Below are positions 23,764-32,587 of a stretch of DNA of 64,000 nt, piece by piece. Every line of letters starts with the position of its first letter. The stretch's first letter is position 1. This DNA comes from Mesorhizobium metallidurans STM 2683 (lineage in GTDB: Bacteria > Pseudomonadota > Alphaproteobacteria > Rhizobiales > Rhizobiaceae): contig NZ_CAUM01000040.1 of NCBI RefSeq assembly GCF_000350085.1, positions 1 through 64,000 on the forward strand, written 5' to 3'. The notes under the pieces were generated by a model. The model was not told where the DNA came from and did not search any database. It was given only the letters and a program-made list of their open reading frames with translations. A program made the translations under genes and the position numbers.

Positions 23764-25824
23764 TCAGACCAGCCCGCGCTTGACCATCATTGCTTCGGGG
23801 GACGGCATCTTGCCGCGGAAGGCCGTGTAGAGTTCCTCCGGATCCTTCGAGCCGCCAGCGGCGTAGATGTTCTTGCGCAACCGCTCGGCCAGCGCCGGGT
23901 TGAACGGATCGCCGGTTTCCTCGAAGGCGGCGAAGGCGTCGGCGTCGAGCACCTCCGACCACATGTAGGAATAGTAGCCGGCCGAATAGCCGTCACCGGA
24001 AAAGACATGGCCGAAATGCGGGGTGCGGTGGCGCATGGCGATGGTGTCGGGCATGTCGAGCTTTTCGAGCGTTTCGGCTTCGAAACGAAGTGGCTGTTCC
24101 GGGGCATCCGGCCGTGCGTGATAGGCCATGTCGACCAGCGCCGACGCGGTGAACTCGACCGTGGCGAAGCCGGCGCCGAAGGTGCGCGCCGCCAGCATCT
24201 TGTCGAGCAGCGCCTTCGGCATCGGCTTGCCGGTCTTGACATGCAGGGCGTGCTTTTCCAGCACCGCCGGCACCGTCAGCCAGTGTTCGTAGAGCTGCGA
24301 GGGCAGCTCGACGAAATCGCGGCTGACCGAGGTGCCCGAGACCGATGGCCAGGTGACATCGGTCAGCATGCCGTGCAGCGCGTGGCCGAACTCGTGAAAC
24401 AAGGTCTTTGCCTCGTCGACCGACAACAGTGCGGCCTCGCCGGCCGGCGGCTTGGCGAAGTTCATGATGTTGTAGATGACGGGCTTCGAGCCATCGCCGA
24501 GCTTATAGCCGGACTTCAGCGCGCTCATCCAGGCGCCGGAGCGTTTTGAGGGCCGAGCGAAATAGTCGGCAAGGAACAGGCCGCGTTCGCTGCCGTCGGC
24601 ATTTTTCACGACGAAGACGCGCGCGTCGGGATGCCATGCGGTGATGCCCTTCTTCTCCTCGAAGGTGATGCCGAACAGCCGTGTCGCCACGTCGAAGCAG
24701 GCTTCGATGATGCGGTCGAGCTGCAGATATGGCTTCAGCTCGGCTTCGTCGAAGGCGAATTTCTCGGCGCGCAATTTTTCCTGGTAGAAGCGCCAGTCCC
24801 AGGCGGCGAATTTCTCATTGCTGCCGGCCTTTGTTGCCAGACGCTGCAATTGCGTCTGGTCGGAAGCTGCCTTTTCCAAGGCCTTTTCCCAGACCGGATC
24901 GAGCAGCGCATGCACGGCCTTCGGTGTCTTGGCCATTGTGTCGTCGAGTTTCAGCGCCGCGAAAGAGGCGTAGCCGAGCAGCTTGGCCTTTTCAGCGCGC
25001 AGGCGCAGCATGTCGCGCACTACTTTGGCATTGTCGGTGGCGCCGCCGTTCTGGCCACGCATGGTGAAGGCGCGATAGGCGGTCTCGCGCAGGTCGCGGC
25101 GTTCGGAGAAGGTCGTAAAGGGCTCGTAGATCGAGCGCGAGAGCGTGACGGCATAGCGGCCCTTCTGGCCGCGCGTCTCGGCTGCCTCGGCCATCGCGCT
25201 TTTCAGGAAATCCGGCAGGCCGGCAAGGTCAGCCTCGTCGAGGAATAATGCCCAGTCGCGCTCGTCGGCCAGCACATTCTGGCCGAAAGTGGTGCCGAGC
25301 GAGGACAGCTCCTCATTGATCGCCGCCAGCCGCTTCTTGCCGTCGGCGTCGAGTTTCGCACCGGAACGGACAAAGCTCTTCCAGGTCTTTTCCAGCACCC
25401 GCAACGTCTCGGCATCGAGCTTCAGGCTTTCGCGGCGCTGGTAGAGGTCGTCGATGCGGGCGAACAGCCGTTCGTTCATCGAGATCGCCGAGAAATGCCT
25501 GGACATTTTTGGCGAAATCTCACGCTCGAGCGCCTGGATCGCCTCGTTGGTGTGGGCGCCGGCCCGGCACCAGAAGATCGACGAGACATGGTCGAGCGCC
25601 TCGCCGCCAAGCTCAAGGGCTGCCAGCGTGTTTTCCATGGTCGGCGCTTCGGCATTGCCTGCGATCGCCTCGATCTCGGCCTCGTGCGCCTGCAGCGCCG
25701 CGTCGAAGACCGGCGAAAAATCGCCGTCGCCGATGCGGGCGAAATCAGGCAGGCCGAGCGGCCCTTGCCATGCGGCCAGCGGATGGGCGGCGAGGTCGAC
25801 GGCTTTCATGGACGGCATGTGCAA
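23764..25824 (-). CDS. M3 family metallopeptidase (oligopeptidase A/Dcp type)
   Basis: The 686-residue protein is a zinc oligopeptidase that trims peptides in the cytoplasm. Its active site LFHEFGHALHGML places HEFGH at residues 477-481 (numbered from 25824), and the third ligand lies in the following helix. Other family blocks are GRYAVTLSRSIYEPF near 217, and near the C-terminus FSGDGYSAGYYSYMWSEVLD. Length is normal for the Dcp/OpdA branch. The N-terminus is uncertain because ATG codons at 25824, 25818 and 25809 are all possible and none has a strong Shine-Dalgarno. Confidence 0.93.
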   Translation of the reverse strand: MHMPSMKAVDLAAHPLAAWQGPLGLPDFARIGDGDFSPVFDAALQAHEAEIEAIAGNAEAPTMENTLAALELGGEALDHVSSIFWCRAGAHTNEAIQALEREISPKMSRHFSAISMNERLFARIDDLYQRRESLKLDAETLRVLEKTWKSFVRSGAKLDADGKKRLAAINEELSSLGTTFGQNVLADERDWALFLDEADLAGLPDFLKSAMAEAAETRGQKGRYAVTLSRSIYEPFTTFSERRDLRETAYRAFTMRGQNGGATDNAKVVRDMLRLRAEKAKLLGYASFAALKLDDTMAKTPKAVHALLDPVWEKALEKAASDQTQLQRLATKAGSNEKFAAWDWRFYQEKLRAEKFAFDEAELKPYLQLDRIIEACFDVATRLFGITFEEKKGITAWHPDARVFVVKNADGSERGLFLADYFARPSKRSGAWMSALKSGYKLGDGSKPVIYNIMNFAKPPAGEAALLSVDEAKTLFHEFGHALHGMLTDVTWPSVSGTSVSRDFVELPSQLYEHWLTVPAVLEKHALHVKTGKPMPKALLDKMLAARTFGAGFATVEFTASALVDMAYHARPDAPEQPLRFEAETLEKLDMPDTIAMRHRTPHFGHVFSGDGYSAGYYSYMWSEVLDADAFAAFEETGDPFNPALAERLRKNIYAAGGSKDPEELYTAFRGKMPSPEAMMVKRGLV

Positions 25825-25903
25825 TCTTTCGCTGATTGGCGGGGGAAGGCGGGGTCGTCACCGATGTAGGGCGCTGGCTCGTGCCACGCAACAGCGCGGG
25901 CGT

Positions 25904-26320
25904 TCAGTAAGCATCGCAGTTTTCCGCGATCGCCGCCTGCGAACTGGCGGTGATGCGGTTGTTGGTCACCGCGAAGGTCTCCTGCATCAGCATGTCGTTG
26001 TTGGGGAAGTCGTAGCAGGCGATCACCGTGATGACGCCGCCCTCGGTCTTTTCGATCCGATGCCGGATCGCCGCGCCGGCGACAGCGCCTTGCCAATCGT
26101 CGATCGAGGCGATGAATTCCTGCTTGTTCTGCACGACGCCGAGATCGTCGAGTTTAATGCGGACGTCGTCGGCAAGCAGGTCCGACAATTCGGTGCGATC
26201 GGCGACCAGCAGTGCGGAATACCAGCGGCTGATTATGGCGCTGTCATCGGAGCGGGCGGAGATGGCGGAAAGCAGCAGCGTTGCCAAAGCAAAAGCGACC
26301 GAACGACATCCTTGCACCAT
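25904..26320 (-). CDS. Exported SnoaL/NTF2-like protein
   Basis: The 138-residue protein has a signal peptide (CRSVAFALATLLLSAISARS, cleaved near residue 24). The mature part, SAIISRWYSALLVADRTELS to EFIASIDDW and beyond, has the helix-then-sheet order of an NTF2/SnoaL-like fold. No catalytic residues can be assigned. It ends with a Cys-containing tail (AENCDAY). It starts 9 bp after the carbonic anhydrase stop on the same strand, so the two may be cotranscribed. Confidence 0.6.
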   Translation of the reverse strand: MVQGCRSVAFALATLLLSAISARSDDSAIISRWYSALLVADRTELSDLLADDVRIKLDDLGVVQNKQEFIASIDDWQGAVAGAAIRHRIEKTEGGVITVIACYDFPNNDMLMQETFAVTNNRITASSQAAIAENCDAY

Positions 26321-26329
26321 ATCTGCCTC

Positions 26330-26974
26330 CTATGCCAACTCCGGCCGCTCGAAATCGCCGGTCTCCTTGTTCATCACCCAGAGCTCGCCGGTCGAGATGT
26401 CGAACCAGGCGCCGTGCAGCGACAGCCGGCCCTTGCCCTCGAGAATCGAGACACACGGAAAGGTGCGCAGATTGGCGATCGAATAGCGGATCGAGATGCG
26501 CTCCAGCGCGGTCTGGCGTTCCGTCGCCGTCATGAAGGTGCTGGAGGAGACGGTTTCGGCCGCCGGCGCGATCAAGCTCATCCATTTGCCGATGAAGTCG
26601 CCGGGCGAGAGCGGCGCGGAATTGGGGTCGAGCGCGGCGCGGATGCCGCCGCAGCGGCCATGGCCCATCACCACGATGTTCTTGACTTTCAGGCTCTGCA
26701 CGGCGAATTCGAGCGCTGCGGATGTCGAATGGAATTCTCCATCCGGCGCATAGGGCGGCACCAGGTTGCCGACATTGCGCAGCACGAAGAGTTCGCCCGG
26801 GCCGGCGTCGAAGATCGCTTCGGGAGCCGAGCGCGAATCGCAGCAGGCGACGATCATCGTTTCAGGCGCCTGGCCTTCACGGGCAAGCGAGCGGTAGCGC
26901 CCGCTTTCGGCGGGATAGCGGCCGCTCATGAAATTGCGGTAGCCGGCGAGAAGGTGTTCGGGAAGGTGAGGCAT
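26330..26974 (-). CDS. Beta-class carbonic anhydrase
   Basis: The 214-residue protein interconverts CO2 and bicarbonate. Zinc ligands and catalytic dyad are visible: Cys44, Asp46 and Arg48 in ACCDSR, and His105 and Cys108 in VMGHGRCGG. The DAGPGELFVLRNVGNLVPPY block near residue 56 is also typical. Length matches cytoplasmic beta enzymes. No transporter gene (SulP or similar) is attached. Confidence 0.95.
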   Translation of the reverse strand: MPHLPEHLLAGYRNFMSGRYPAESGRYRSLAREGQAPETMIVACCDSRSAPEAIFDAGPGELFVLRNVGNLVPPYAPDGEFHSTSAALEFAVQSLKVKNIVVMGHGRCGGIRAALDPNSAPLSPGDFIGKWMSLIAPAAETVSSSTFMTATERQTALERISIRYSIANLRTFPCVSILEGKGRLSLHGAWFDISTGELWVMNKETGDFERPELA

Positions 26975-27018
26975 GGGCGGCGTCTGGACCCTTTCCGGGT
27001 TGGATGCGGCACGGTCTG

Positions 27019-27073
27019 CCGATATTCAGGTGATGCCGGCCTGCGAAAGGCACGGCCTGACCTGAATCTCGAA
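27019..27073. repeat. Family E inverted repeat, internally deleted copy
   Basis: The ends GATATTCAGGTGATGCCGGC and GGCCTGACCTGAATCTCG are those of the longer element at 37237-37430, joined here with only a few bases between. It is the short form of that element. Confidence 0.65.
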
Positions 27074-27184
27074 AGACCTAACTCTGCGAGAAGGCTCTAA
27101 CGGCAAAAGGCCGTCGCGGGCAATGCCGAATTGCGGATGGCTTAGTCGCAATCGCGATGCAACGCGCATGGCATGGCTTTGGTT

Positions 27185-27236
27185 GATGCATGTCGTTGTC
27201 CCAAAACCGCTGCGCACATTTGGGTGACATGCATTA
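27185..27236. repeat. ATGCATGTC inverted repeat at gene end
   Basis: GATGCATGTCGTTGTCCCAA and the inverted ATTTGGGTGACATGCAT (27219-27235) form an imperfect hairpin that reaches into the stop codon of the DUF429 gene. It may act as its terminator or be a dispersed palindrome. It does not match the other repeat families here. Confidence 0.55.
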
Positions 27237-28049
27237 CGCCCAGATCGCCACTGGAATGCCGAAACGGTCGGAAAGCGGCGGGTCGGGAAACGGCCTTGCC
27301 TCGCCATTGGCGATGCGAGCGGCCATCAGCATCATCACTGCCGCGTCGAGGAAATCGTCGGCCGCCGCACCGCGTGGCGGCGCCCGATCGAGAAAATCTC
27401 TGTCATAGCCATGCCGGCAAAGCAGCGCCTTGCGCTCCGCCATGCCGGCCGGGTTGACGGCGCCCTTGATCTTCTTCGGCAAGGCCATGGCCTTGTCGCC
27501 GTTCAGGCGGCAGAAGGCGACTTCCGGGTGCGATTCGAAGATGCGGCCGCGCAATTGCGGCCGTGCGATCAGCAAGGCATCGATCTCGCGGATCTTCGCA
27601 AAGATGCCGAAGGCCTGGATCGAGACGCCGCGCGGCGGGTCGGAACTTGCCTTTGCCACCTCGCTTGCCCGGCGATGCGCGGCATACCAGGCTTCGATCG
27701 TGGTGAAGTCATCCGTTTGCGCATAGAGCGCGGCGCGCGAGGGAATGGCAAAGACGCTGGATTGCCTGTTGCCAAGCAGCGGCCGCACCAGCGCCTCCGG
27801 CCCGCGCCCGCCTTTTTGCGAGAAATCCGGCAGGCCGATCGGCATGTCGACGGCGACAGTTGCGCTAGCGGGCATGGCGTCGAGAAGTGCTGAAAAGCTT
27901 GGAAAGATGTCGACCGAAGCCGACGCGCCGGGGTTACGAGGTGTCGAACCGGGGTTACGAGGTGTCGAATCGGGATCGCGATGGACGGCGATCCAGCCGG
28001 CCTTGCAGCCGTCGACGCCGACAAGGCCGCGGCTGCCGTCCGAAGTCAC
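27234..28049 (-). CDS. DUF429 domain protein
   Basis: The 271-residue protein has the DUF429 pattern: RGLVGVDGCKAGWIAV at residues 7-22, VAVDMPIGLPD near 66, NRQSSVFAIPSRAALYA near 93, and GRIFESHPEVAFCRLNG near 168, features of an RNase H-like fold; no activity is established. It starts at GTG 28049 overlapping the PdxY stop (GTGA). A 21-base tandem duplication at about 27931-27972 gives the repeated STPRNPG after residue 28, lengthening a surface loop. Confidence 0.85.
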   Translation of the reverse strand: MTSDGSRGLVGVDGCKAGWIAVHRDPDSTPRNPGSTPRNPGASASVDIFPSFSALLDAMPASATVAVDMPIGLPDFSQKGGRGPEALVRPLLGNRQSSVFAIPSRAALYAQTDDFTTIEAWYAAHRRASEVAKASSDPPRGVSIQAFGIFAKIREIDALLIARPQLRGRIFESHPEVAFCRLNGDKAMALPKKIKGAVNPAGMAERKALLCRHGYDRDFLDRAPPRGAAADDFLDAAVMMLMAARIANGEARPFPDPPLSDRFGIPVAIWA

Positions 28050-28930
28050 GCCCTTTTGTCCCGCCCCGGATGCAGGAGGTGACGAAGCTGCACCATCGCC
28101 ATCGGGTGCGACAGGCTCTGGGCATCGGTTTCGAGCTGCAACTCGTCGCCGCCGCGCTTGGCGGTGCGCGCCAGGATCTCGTAGACGGCCGCCGTGGTCG
28201 ATTGCAGCGCCTTGATCGCCGGCTGGCCGGACAGGATGCGCGCCAGATAAACGGCCGCCGTCAGGTCGCCCAGCCCGTTGGGCGGCTTGTCGATGAGACG
28301 GTGCTCGGCAAGCAGCGCCTGGCGGCCGTCGAGCAGCAAATTGCCGGTGCCGCCGGCCATCATCGAGGGCGCCGAGGTGACCAGCATGGTCGACGGTCCG
28401 GCATGAAGGGCGGCCGCCATCACCGATTTCAGGTCAGGCAGAAGCGCCCCCGCCATCCATTCCAGCTCATAGCGGTTGGGGGTGGCGATGTCGGCGATCG
28501 GCATCAGCCGGTCGCGCAAGGCGATGGCCGTTGGTTCAGGCACGTAGAGCCCGCCCGAATCGCCCATCACCGGATCGCAGATATAGACGGCATCCGGCGT
28601 CTTCGCCTTGACCGCGCCGACCAGCGAGGCGACGGCGTCGGCCTGGCCGGCCTCGCCGAGGTAACCCGACAGCACCGCGCCGACCTCGCCCAGCCACGGA
28701 GCGTGTTCCAGATCGGCCAGCAATGCCTTGAACTGCTCGAGCGGCGGCACGATGCGGGTCGCCCGGCCATGGCCTGGATGCCAGGGAAGGGTGACGGTCG
28801 GCACCGCCCATACCGGAAAACCCAGCGTCTCCAGCGCAAAGACGGCGGCGCGGTTACCGACGGAGCCGCGCGCGACATGGCTGGAAATGACGATGACCGC
28901 GCGCGGCGCGTCGTGTTCTTCGGTGCTCAC
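28046..28930 (-). CDS. pdxY: Pyridoxal kinase PdxY
   Basis: The 294-residue protein phosphorylates pyridoxal in the vitamin B6 salvage pathway. It has the ribokinase-like fold with SSHVARGSVGNRAAVFALE at about 16-34, YICDPVMGDSGGLYVP near 115, IATPNRYELEWMAG near 147, and the ATP/catalytic loop PNGLGDLTAAVYLA near 242 (the GVGD/GTGD position). Length is normal. It overlaps the DUF429 gene by four bases. Confidence 0.92.
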   Translation of the reverse strand: MSTEEHDAPRAVIVISSHVARGSVGNRAAVFALETLGFPVWAVPTVTLPWHPGHGRATRIVPPLEQFKALLADLEHAPWLGEVGAVLSGYLGEAGQADAVASLVGAVKAKTPDAVYICDPVMGDSGGLYVPEPTAIALRDRLMPIADIATPNRYELEWMAGALLPDLKSVMAAALHAGPSTMLVTSAPSMMAGGTGNLLLDGRQALLAEHRLIDKPPNGLGDLTAAVYLARILSGQPAIKALQSTTAAVYEILARTAKRGGDELQLETDAQSLSHPMAMVQLRHLLHPGRDKRA

Positions 28931-28937
28931 GGGGTTC

Positions 28938-29186
28938 CTAACTTTGGATGATGAAAAGCACGAGCCAGATCAACAGGCCAATAGCGATGAGGAGCCCCAG
29001 CGCCCGGCCAATGCGCGTACCCCAATATTCGATCGGGTCCGACTGGTCGGCGTCCACTGCTGCGACGTGATCGCGCGCGCTCTTCGCGGTCCGCGCAATG
29101 AACGAGGTGCCGCCCGGGTCGGTCTCGCGCGCTACGCGCTCGATAATGTGGCGCGATTCGCTGTCATTGTCCTGGCGTTCCGCCAT
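28938..29186 (-). CDS. Small single-pass membrane protein
   Basis: The 82-residue product starts MAERQDNDSESRHIIERVAR and ends with one membrane segment (RALGLLIAIGLLIWLVLFII) close to its C-terminus, so it is probably tail-anchored with an acidic cytoplasmic head. I chose ATG 29186 because the upstream extension of the frame has no membrane or conserved character. It ends 7 bp before the pdxY start codon. Function unknown. Confidence 0.65.
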   Translation of the reverse strand: MAERQDNDSESRHIIERVARETDPGGTSFIARTAKSARDHVAAVDADQSDPIEYWGTRIGRALGLLIAIGLLIWLVLFIIQS

Positions 29187-29349
29187 TGCGATGTCCCGTT
29201 TTCGCGGCGACTTTAGCCTGTTCGCCCGCCCAATCACAGGGCCTTGCAGCGAATGATAAAGAACCAGTAACGCTTCCGGGCGGAGGTCATGTTCTTGCGC
29301 GCGGATTGTGGTAATGCTTCGCCTGTCAGTCTTATTGAGGGATCTTACC

Positions 29350-29994
29350 ATGCTTGCCCAGCGTCTTTCCTCCCCTTTCATCTTCCGCAACCTGCCGGCC
29401 TTGCTGATGATGGCGATCGTGCTGCCACTGCTTGCCGGCTGCGGCTACAACACCATCCCGACGGCGGAGGAGACCGCCAAGGCCGCCTGGAGCGAGGTGC
29501 TCAACCAGTACCAGCGCCGCGCCGATCTCATCCCCAATCTGGTCGAGACCGTCAAGGGCTACGCCTCGCACGAAAAGGATACGCTCGACGCCGTGGTCGA
29601 AGCGCGCGCCAAGGCGACGCAAGTGACGGTGACGCCGGAAACGCTGAACAATCCGGAGGCCTTCAAGAAATTCCAGGACAGCCAAGCCGGCCTGACCAGC
29701 GCGCTGTCGCGGCTGCTGGCGGTGGTGGAGAACTATCCGGACCTCAAGGCCAACCAGAATTTCCTGGCCTTGCAGGCGCAGCTCGAAGGCACGGAGAACC
29801 GCATCGCGGTCGCCCGTCGCGACTATATCCAGGCGGTCAGGGACTACAATCTGACGCTGCGGACCTTCCCGTCGGTGATCTGGGCGACCTTGTGGTTCCG
29901 GGGCAACCAGCCGTTCGCGAACTTCACCATCGAGGAAGACAAGATGCAGACGCCGAAGGTCGATTTCGGCACGAACACGACTCAAGGCGGGTGA
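29350..29994 (+). CDS. LemA family lipoprotein
   Basis: The 214-residue protein has an N-terminal hydrophobic segment ending in a LAGCGYN lipobox, then the helical LemA core: AWSEVLNQYQRRADLIPNLV, ETVKGYASHEKDTLDAVVEA, and ARRDYIQAVRDYNLTLRTFP near 155. Such proteins are membrane-anchored coiled helical bundles whose role is not settled; they very often precede TPM-domain genes, as here. ATG 29350 gives a normal signal sequence; an earlier in-frame ATG (29308) is possible. Confidence 0.9.
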   Translation: MLAQRLSSPFIFRNLPALLMMAIVLPLLAGCGYNTIPTAEETAKAAWSEVLNQYQRRADLIPNLVETVKGYASHEKDTLDAVVEARAKATQVTVTPETLNNPEAFKKFQDSQAGLTSALSRLLAVVENYPDLKANQNFLALQAQLEGTENRIAVARRDYIQAVRDYNLTLRTFPSVIWATLWFRGNQPFANFTIEEDKMQTPKVDFGTNTTQGG

Positions 29995-30029
29995 AGAACA
30001 GCTGGTGAGCGTGGTCCCTATTGGCCTTG

Positions 30030-30225
30030 CACTCCTTCGCGCCCCCCTCTGCCCTACCGGGCATCTCCCCCACGAGGGGGGAGATTAGCAGCTTTGGCCT
30101 CACCGCCCATCCTGCAATGTTGGAGATTGGCGAAAACAGTCGTGACAGCCGATCTCCCCACTCGTGGGGGAGATGCCAAGTGGTGGCAAAGAGGGCAGGA
30201 CAGAGGGGGGCGCGACGGAACGCCT
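30030..30225. repeat. Palindromic intergenic element, family A
   Basis: The ends (TCGCGCCCCCCTCTGCCCTA and the inverse GACAGAGGGGGGCGCGA), the inner CTCCCCCACGAGGGGGGAG hairpin and the GCAATGTTGGAGATTGGCGAAA centre match the element at 6506-6690. It lies between lemA and the first TPM gene, and its right end carries that gene's probable start codon. Confidence 0.85.
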
Positions 30226-31022
30226 GCCTGGCCTTCCTGCTCGCCTTCCTAACCTTTCTCCTCCCTCTCGCCGCTCTCGCCGCCGAATTGCCAGCCCTCA
30301 CCGGCCGGGTCGTCGACAATGCCGGCATCATCGATGCAGCGACCGAGGCGGCGCTGACCCAGAAGCTTGCCGCCTTCGAGGCGAAGGGTTCCGACCAGAT
30401 CGTGGTGGCGACCATTCCGAGCCTCGATGGCGAGGAGATCGAGCCCTATGCCAACCGGCTGTTCCGCTTCTGGAAGCTCGGCCAGGCGAAGGAGAATAAC
30501 GGCGTCCTGCTTCTGGTGGCGCCGAACGACCGCAAGATGCGCATCGAGGTCGGTTACGGGCTGGAAGGCACGCTGACCGATCTGCACACCAAGCTGATCA
30601 TCGAGAACGACATGGTGCCGGCCTTCAAGGCTGGCGACTTCTCCGGCGGCATAGCCAAGGCCGTCGACGACATGGTGATGGTGCTGGAAGGCAATCCCGA
30701 GGAACTGGAAGCGCGCGGCGAGCGTAACCAGCAGCCGCCATTCAATACCGACGACCTGTTCTTCGCCGTGTTCATCTCGATCTGGGCGATCATCTTCTTC
30801 GGCAGCATCGCTGCTTCCATCTTGCCGCCAATCTTCGGCCAGAAGATCGGCCCCGGCCGCTATCGCTGGCTGGGCATGACCTTCGAGCCGAGCCGGCGGT
30901 CTTCCAGCGGTTCATCTGGCGGCGGCTGGTCGTCCGGCGGTGGAGGCTGGTCCTCGGGCGGTGGCGGCTTTTCCGGCGGCGGCGGTTCGTCCGGCGGCGG
31001 CGGCTCCTCGGGGAGCTGGTGA
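30183..31022 (+). CDS. TPM-domain membrane protein, copy 1
   Basis: The 279-residue protein has a signal segment (NACLAFLLAFLTFLLPLAAL), a TPM domain (LTGRVVDNAGIIDAATEAAL to LEGNPEEL, about residues 37-180), a membrane segment (ISIWAIIFFGSIAASILPPI) and a Gly/Ser-rich tail ending SSGGGGSSGSW, as in YgcG-type proteins. The likely start is GTG 30183, inside a family A repeat, so the first ~13 residues are repeat-encoded. No better start exists between the repeat and the signal segment. It follows lemA and precedes a near-identical second copy. The family's role in envelope function is poorly defined. Confidence 0.85.
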   Translation: MAKRAGQRGARRNACLAFLLAFLTFLLPLAALAAELPALTGRVVDNAGIIDAATEAALTQKLAAFEAKGSDQIVVATIPSLDGEEIEPYANRLFRFWKLGQAKENNGVLLLVAPNDRKMRIEVGYGLEGTLTDLHTKLIIENDMVPAFKAGDFSGGIAKAVDDMVMVLEGNPEELEARGERNQQPPFNTDDLFFAVFISIWAIIFFGSIAASILPPIFGQKIGPGRYRWLGMTFEPSRRSSSGSSGGGWSSGGGGWSSGGGGFSGGGGSSGGGGSSGSW

Positions 31023-31026
31023 GATC

Positions 31027-31902
31027 ATGACAGAACGCGTCCTGCCAGCCTCCGGCCGCTTCACCGCCACGATCGGCGCCGCCTTGATGGCCATGGCGGT
31101 GCTGCTGCTTGTCGGCTTCGCAGCACTTGCCGCCGAATTGCCGGCACTGACCGGCCGCGTCGTCGATGACGCAGGCATCATCGATGCCGCGACCGAGGCG
31201 GCGCTGACCCAGAAGCTTGCCGCCTTCGAGGCGAAGGGTTCCGACCAGATTGTGGTGGCGACCATTCCCAGCCTCGATGGCGAGGAAATCGAACCCTACG
31301 CCAACCGGCTGTTCCGCTTCTGGAAGCTTGGCCAGGCGAAGGAGAATAATGGCGTCCTGCTTCTGGTGGCGCCGAACGACCGCAAAATGCGCATCGAGGT
31401 CGGCTATGGGCTGGAAGGCACGCTGACCGATCTGCACACCAAGCTGATCATCGAGAACGACATGGTGCCGGCCTTCAAGGCTGGCGACTTCTCCGGCGGC
31501 ATAGCCAAGGCCGTCGACGACATGGTGATGGTGCTGGAAGGCAATCCCGAGGAGCTGGAAGCGCGCGGCGAGCGCAATCCGGCCGACGACAGTTCCGTCG
31601 ACCCCATCGTCACCCTGTTCATCATCCTGTGGGCGACAATGTTCCTCGGTGGCCTGATGATGGCGTTCCTGCCGCCGATCTTCGGCACCAAGCTGTCGCC
31701 GGGTGTGTATAAATGGCTGGGTATGACGTTCCGCTATGGCCAGAGGTCGGGCTACACGCGCACGGGCGGCGGCGTCTGGACAACGGGCACCGGCGGCGGC
31801 TGGTCGTCGGGAAGTTCCGGTGGTGGCTGGTCGTCGGGCGGCGGCGGGTTTTCGGGCGGCGGCGGTTCGTCCGGCGGTGGCGGTTCCTCAGGAAGCTGGT
31901 GA
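31027..31902 (+). CDS. TPM-domain membrane protein, copy 2
   Basis: The 291-residue protein starts MTERVLPASGRFTATIGAAL at 31027, five bases after the first copy's stop. Its layout is signal segment, TPM domain, one membrane segment (VTLFIILWATMFLGGLMMAF) and Gly/Ser-rich tail ending SSGSW. From about 31130 to 31575 it is almost base-for-base identical to 30280-30725, including silent sites, while the signal, membrane and tail parts differ. That points to recent duplication or gene conversion limited to the TPM domain. Confidence 0.9.
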   Translation: MTERVLPASGRFTATIGAALMAMAVLLLVGFAALAAELPALTGRVVDDAGIIDAATEAALTQKLAAFEAKGSDQIVVATIPSLDGEEIEPYANRLFRFWKLGQAKENNGVLLLVAPNDRKMRIEVGYGLEGTLTDLHTKLIIENDMVPAFKAGDFSGGIAKAVDDMVMVLEGNPEELEARGERNPADDSSVDPIVTLFIILWATMFLGGLMMAFLPPIFGTKLSPGVYKWLGMTFRYGQRSGYTRTGGGVWTTGTGGGWSSGSSGGGWSSGGGGFSGGGGSSGGGGSSGSW

Positions 31903-31910
31903 GACACGAG

Positions 31911-32549
31911 ATGGCAACACGACCGATCGGCCCCGAGGACCATGACCGTATCGCCGACGCGATCCGCGCCGCCGAGACAAAGACCGACGGCGAAATCTAT
32001 TGCGTGGTGGCACATGCCAGCGACGGCTATTTCTTCCCGGCCGCCTTCTTGGCGACCGTGGCCATGCTGGTCGTCAGTCTCGCTGTCGCCTACGGGCTGG
32101 AGGCCTGGTGGCTGTCGATCCGCCTGCCGCATTTCGTGCTTGCCCAGCTTCTGGCGCTGGCCAGCGTGCTCGTCTTGTTGTGGGCGCTGCCCGGCTTGCG
32201 CATCCATCTGGTGCCGCGGCGGCTGCGCTACCAGGCCGCGCATGCCAATGCTGTCAAGCAGTTCCTTGCCCGCAATGTCCACCGCACCACGGCGCGCACG
32301 GGGGTGCTGATCTTCGTGTCGATCGCGGAACGCTATGCCGAGGTGGTCGTCGACGCCGGCATCGATGCCAAAGTCGGCCAGCATGTCTGGGACGGCGTCG
32401 TGCGCGACTTGACCGCGCATGCCGGCGACGACCGCCTCGCCGATGGATTCGTCAAGGCGATAGAGTCGGTTGGCGTGGTGCTGGCCGAGCATTTTCCGGT
32501 CTCGGCCGGCGACAGCAATGAGCTAGACGACCATCTGGTCGAGATCTAA
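31911..32549 (+). CDS. TPM-domain membrane protein, short form
   Basis: The 212-residue protein starts MATRPIGPEDHDRIADAIRA and begins with the first half of a TPM domain (ETKTDGEIYCVVAHASDGYF). Two membrane segments follow (FFPAAFLATVAMLVVSLAVA and LAQLLALASVLVLLWALPGL), then the second half of the domain (TGVLIFVSIAERYAEVVVDA and DGVVRDLTAHAGDDRLADGF). This split TPM arrangement without signal peptide or Gly tail is usual for the last gene of lemA-TPM operons. It starts 8 bp after the second copy. Confidence 0.88.
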   Translation: MATRPIGPEDHDRIADAIRAAETKTDGEIYCVVAHASDGYFFPAAFLATVAMLVVSLAVAYGLEAWWLSIRLPHFVLAQLLALASVLVLLWALPGLRIHLVPRRLRYQAAHANAVKQFLARNVHRTTARTGVLIFVSIAERYAEVVVDAGIDAKVGQHVWDGVVRDLTAHAGDDRLADGFVKAIESVGVVLAEHFPVSAGDSNELDDHLVEI

Positions 32550-32587
32550 AGAGCCTGCCTGCAAACGCACTCTGCCGGACGCCTGAC

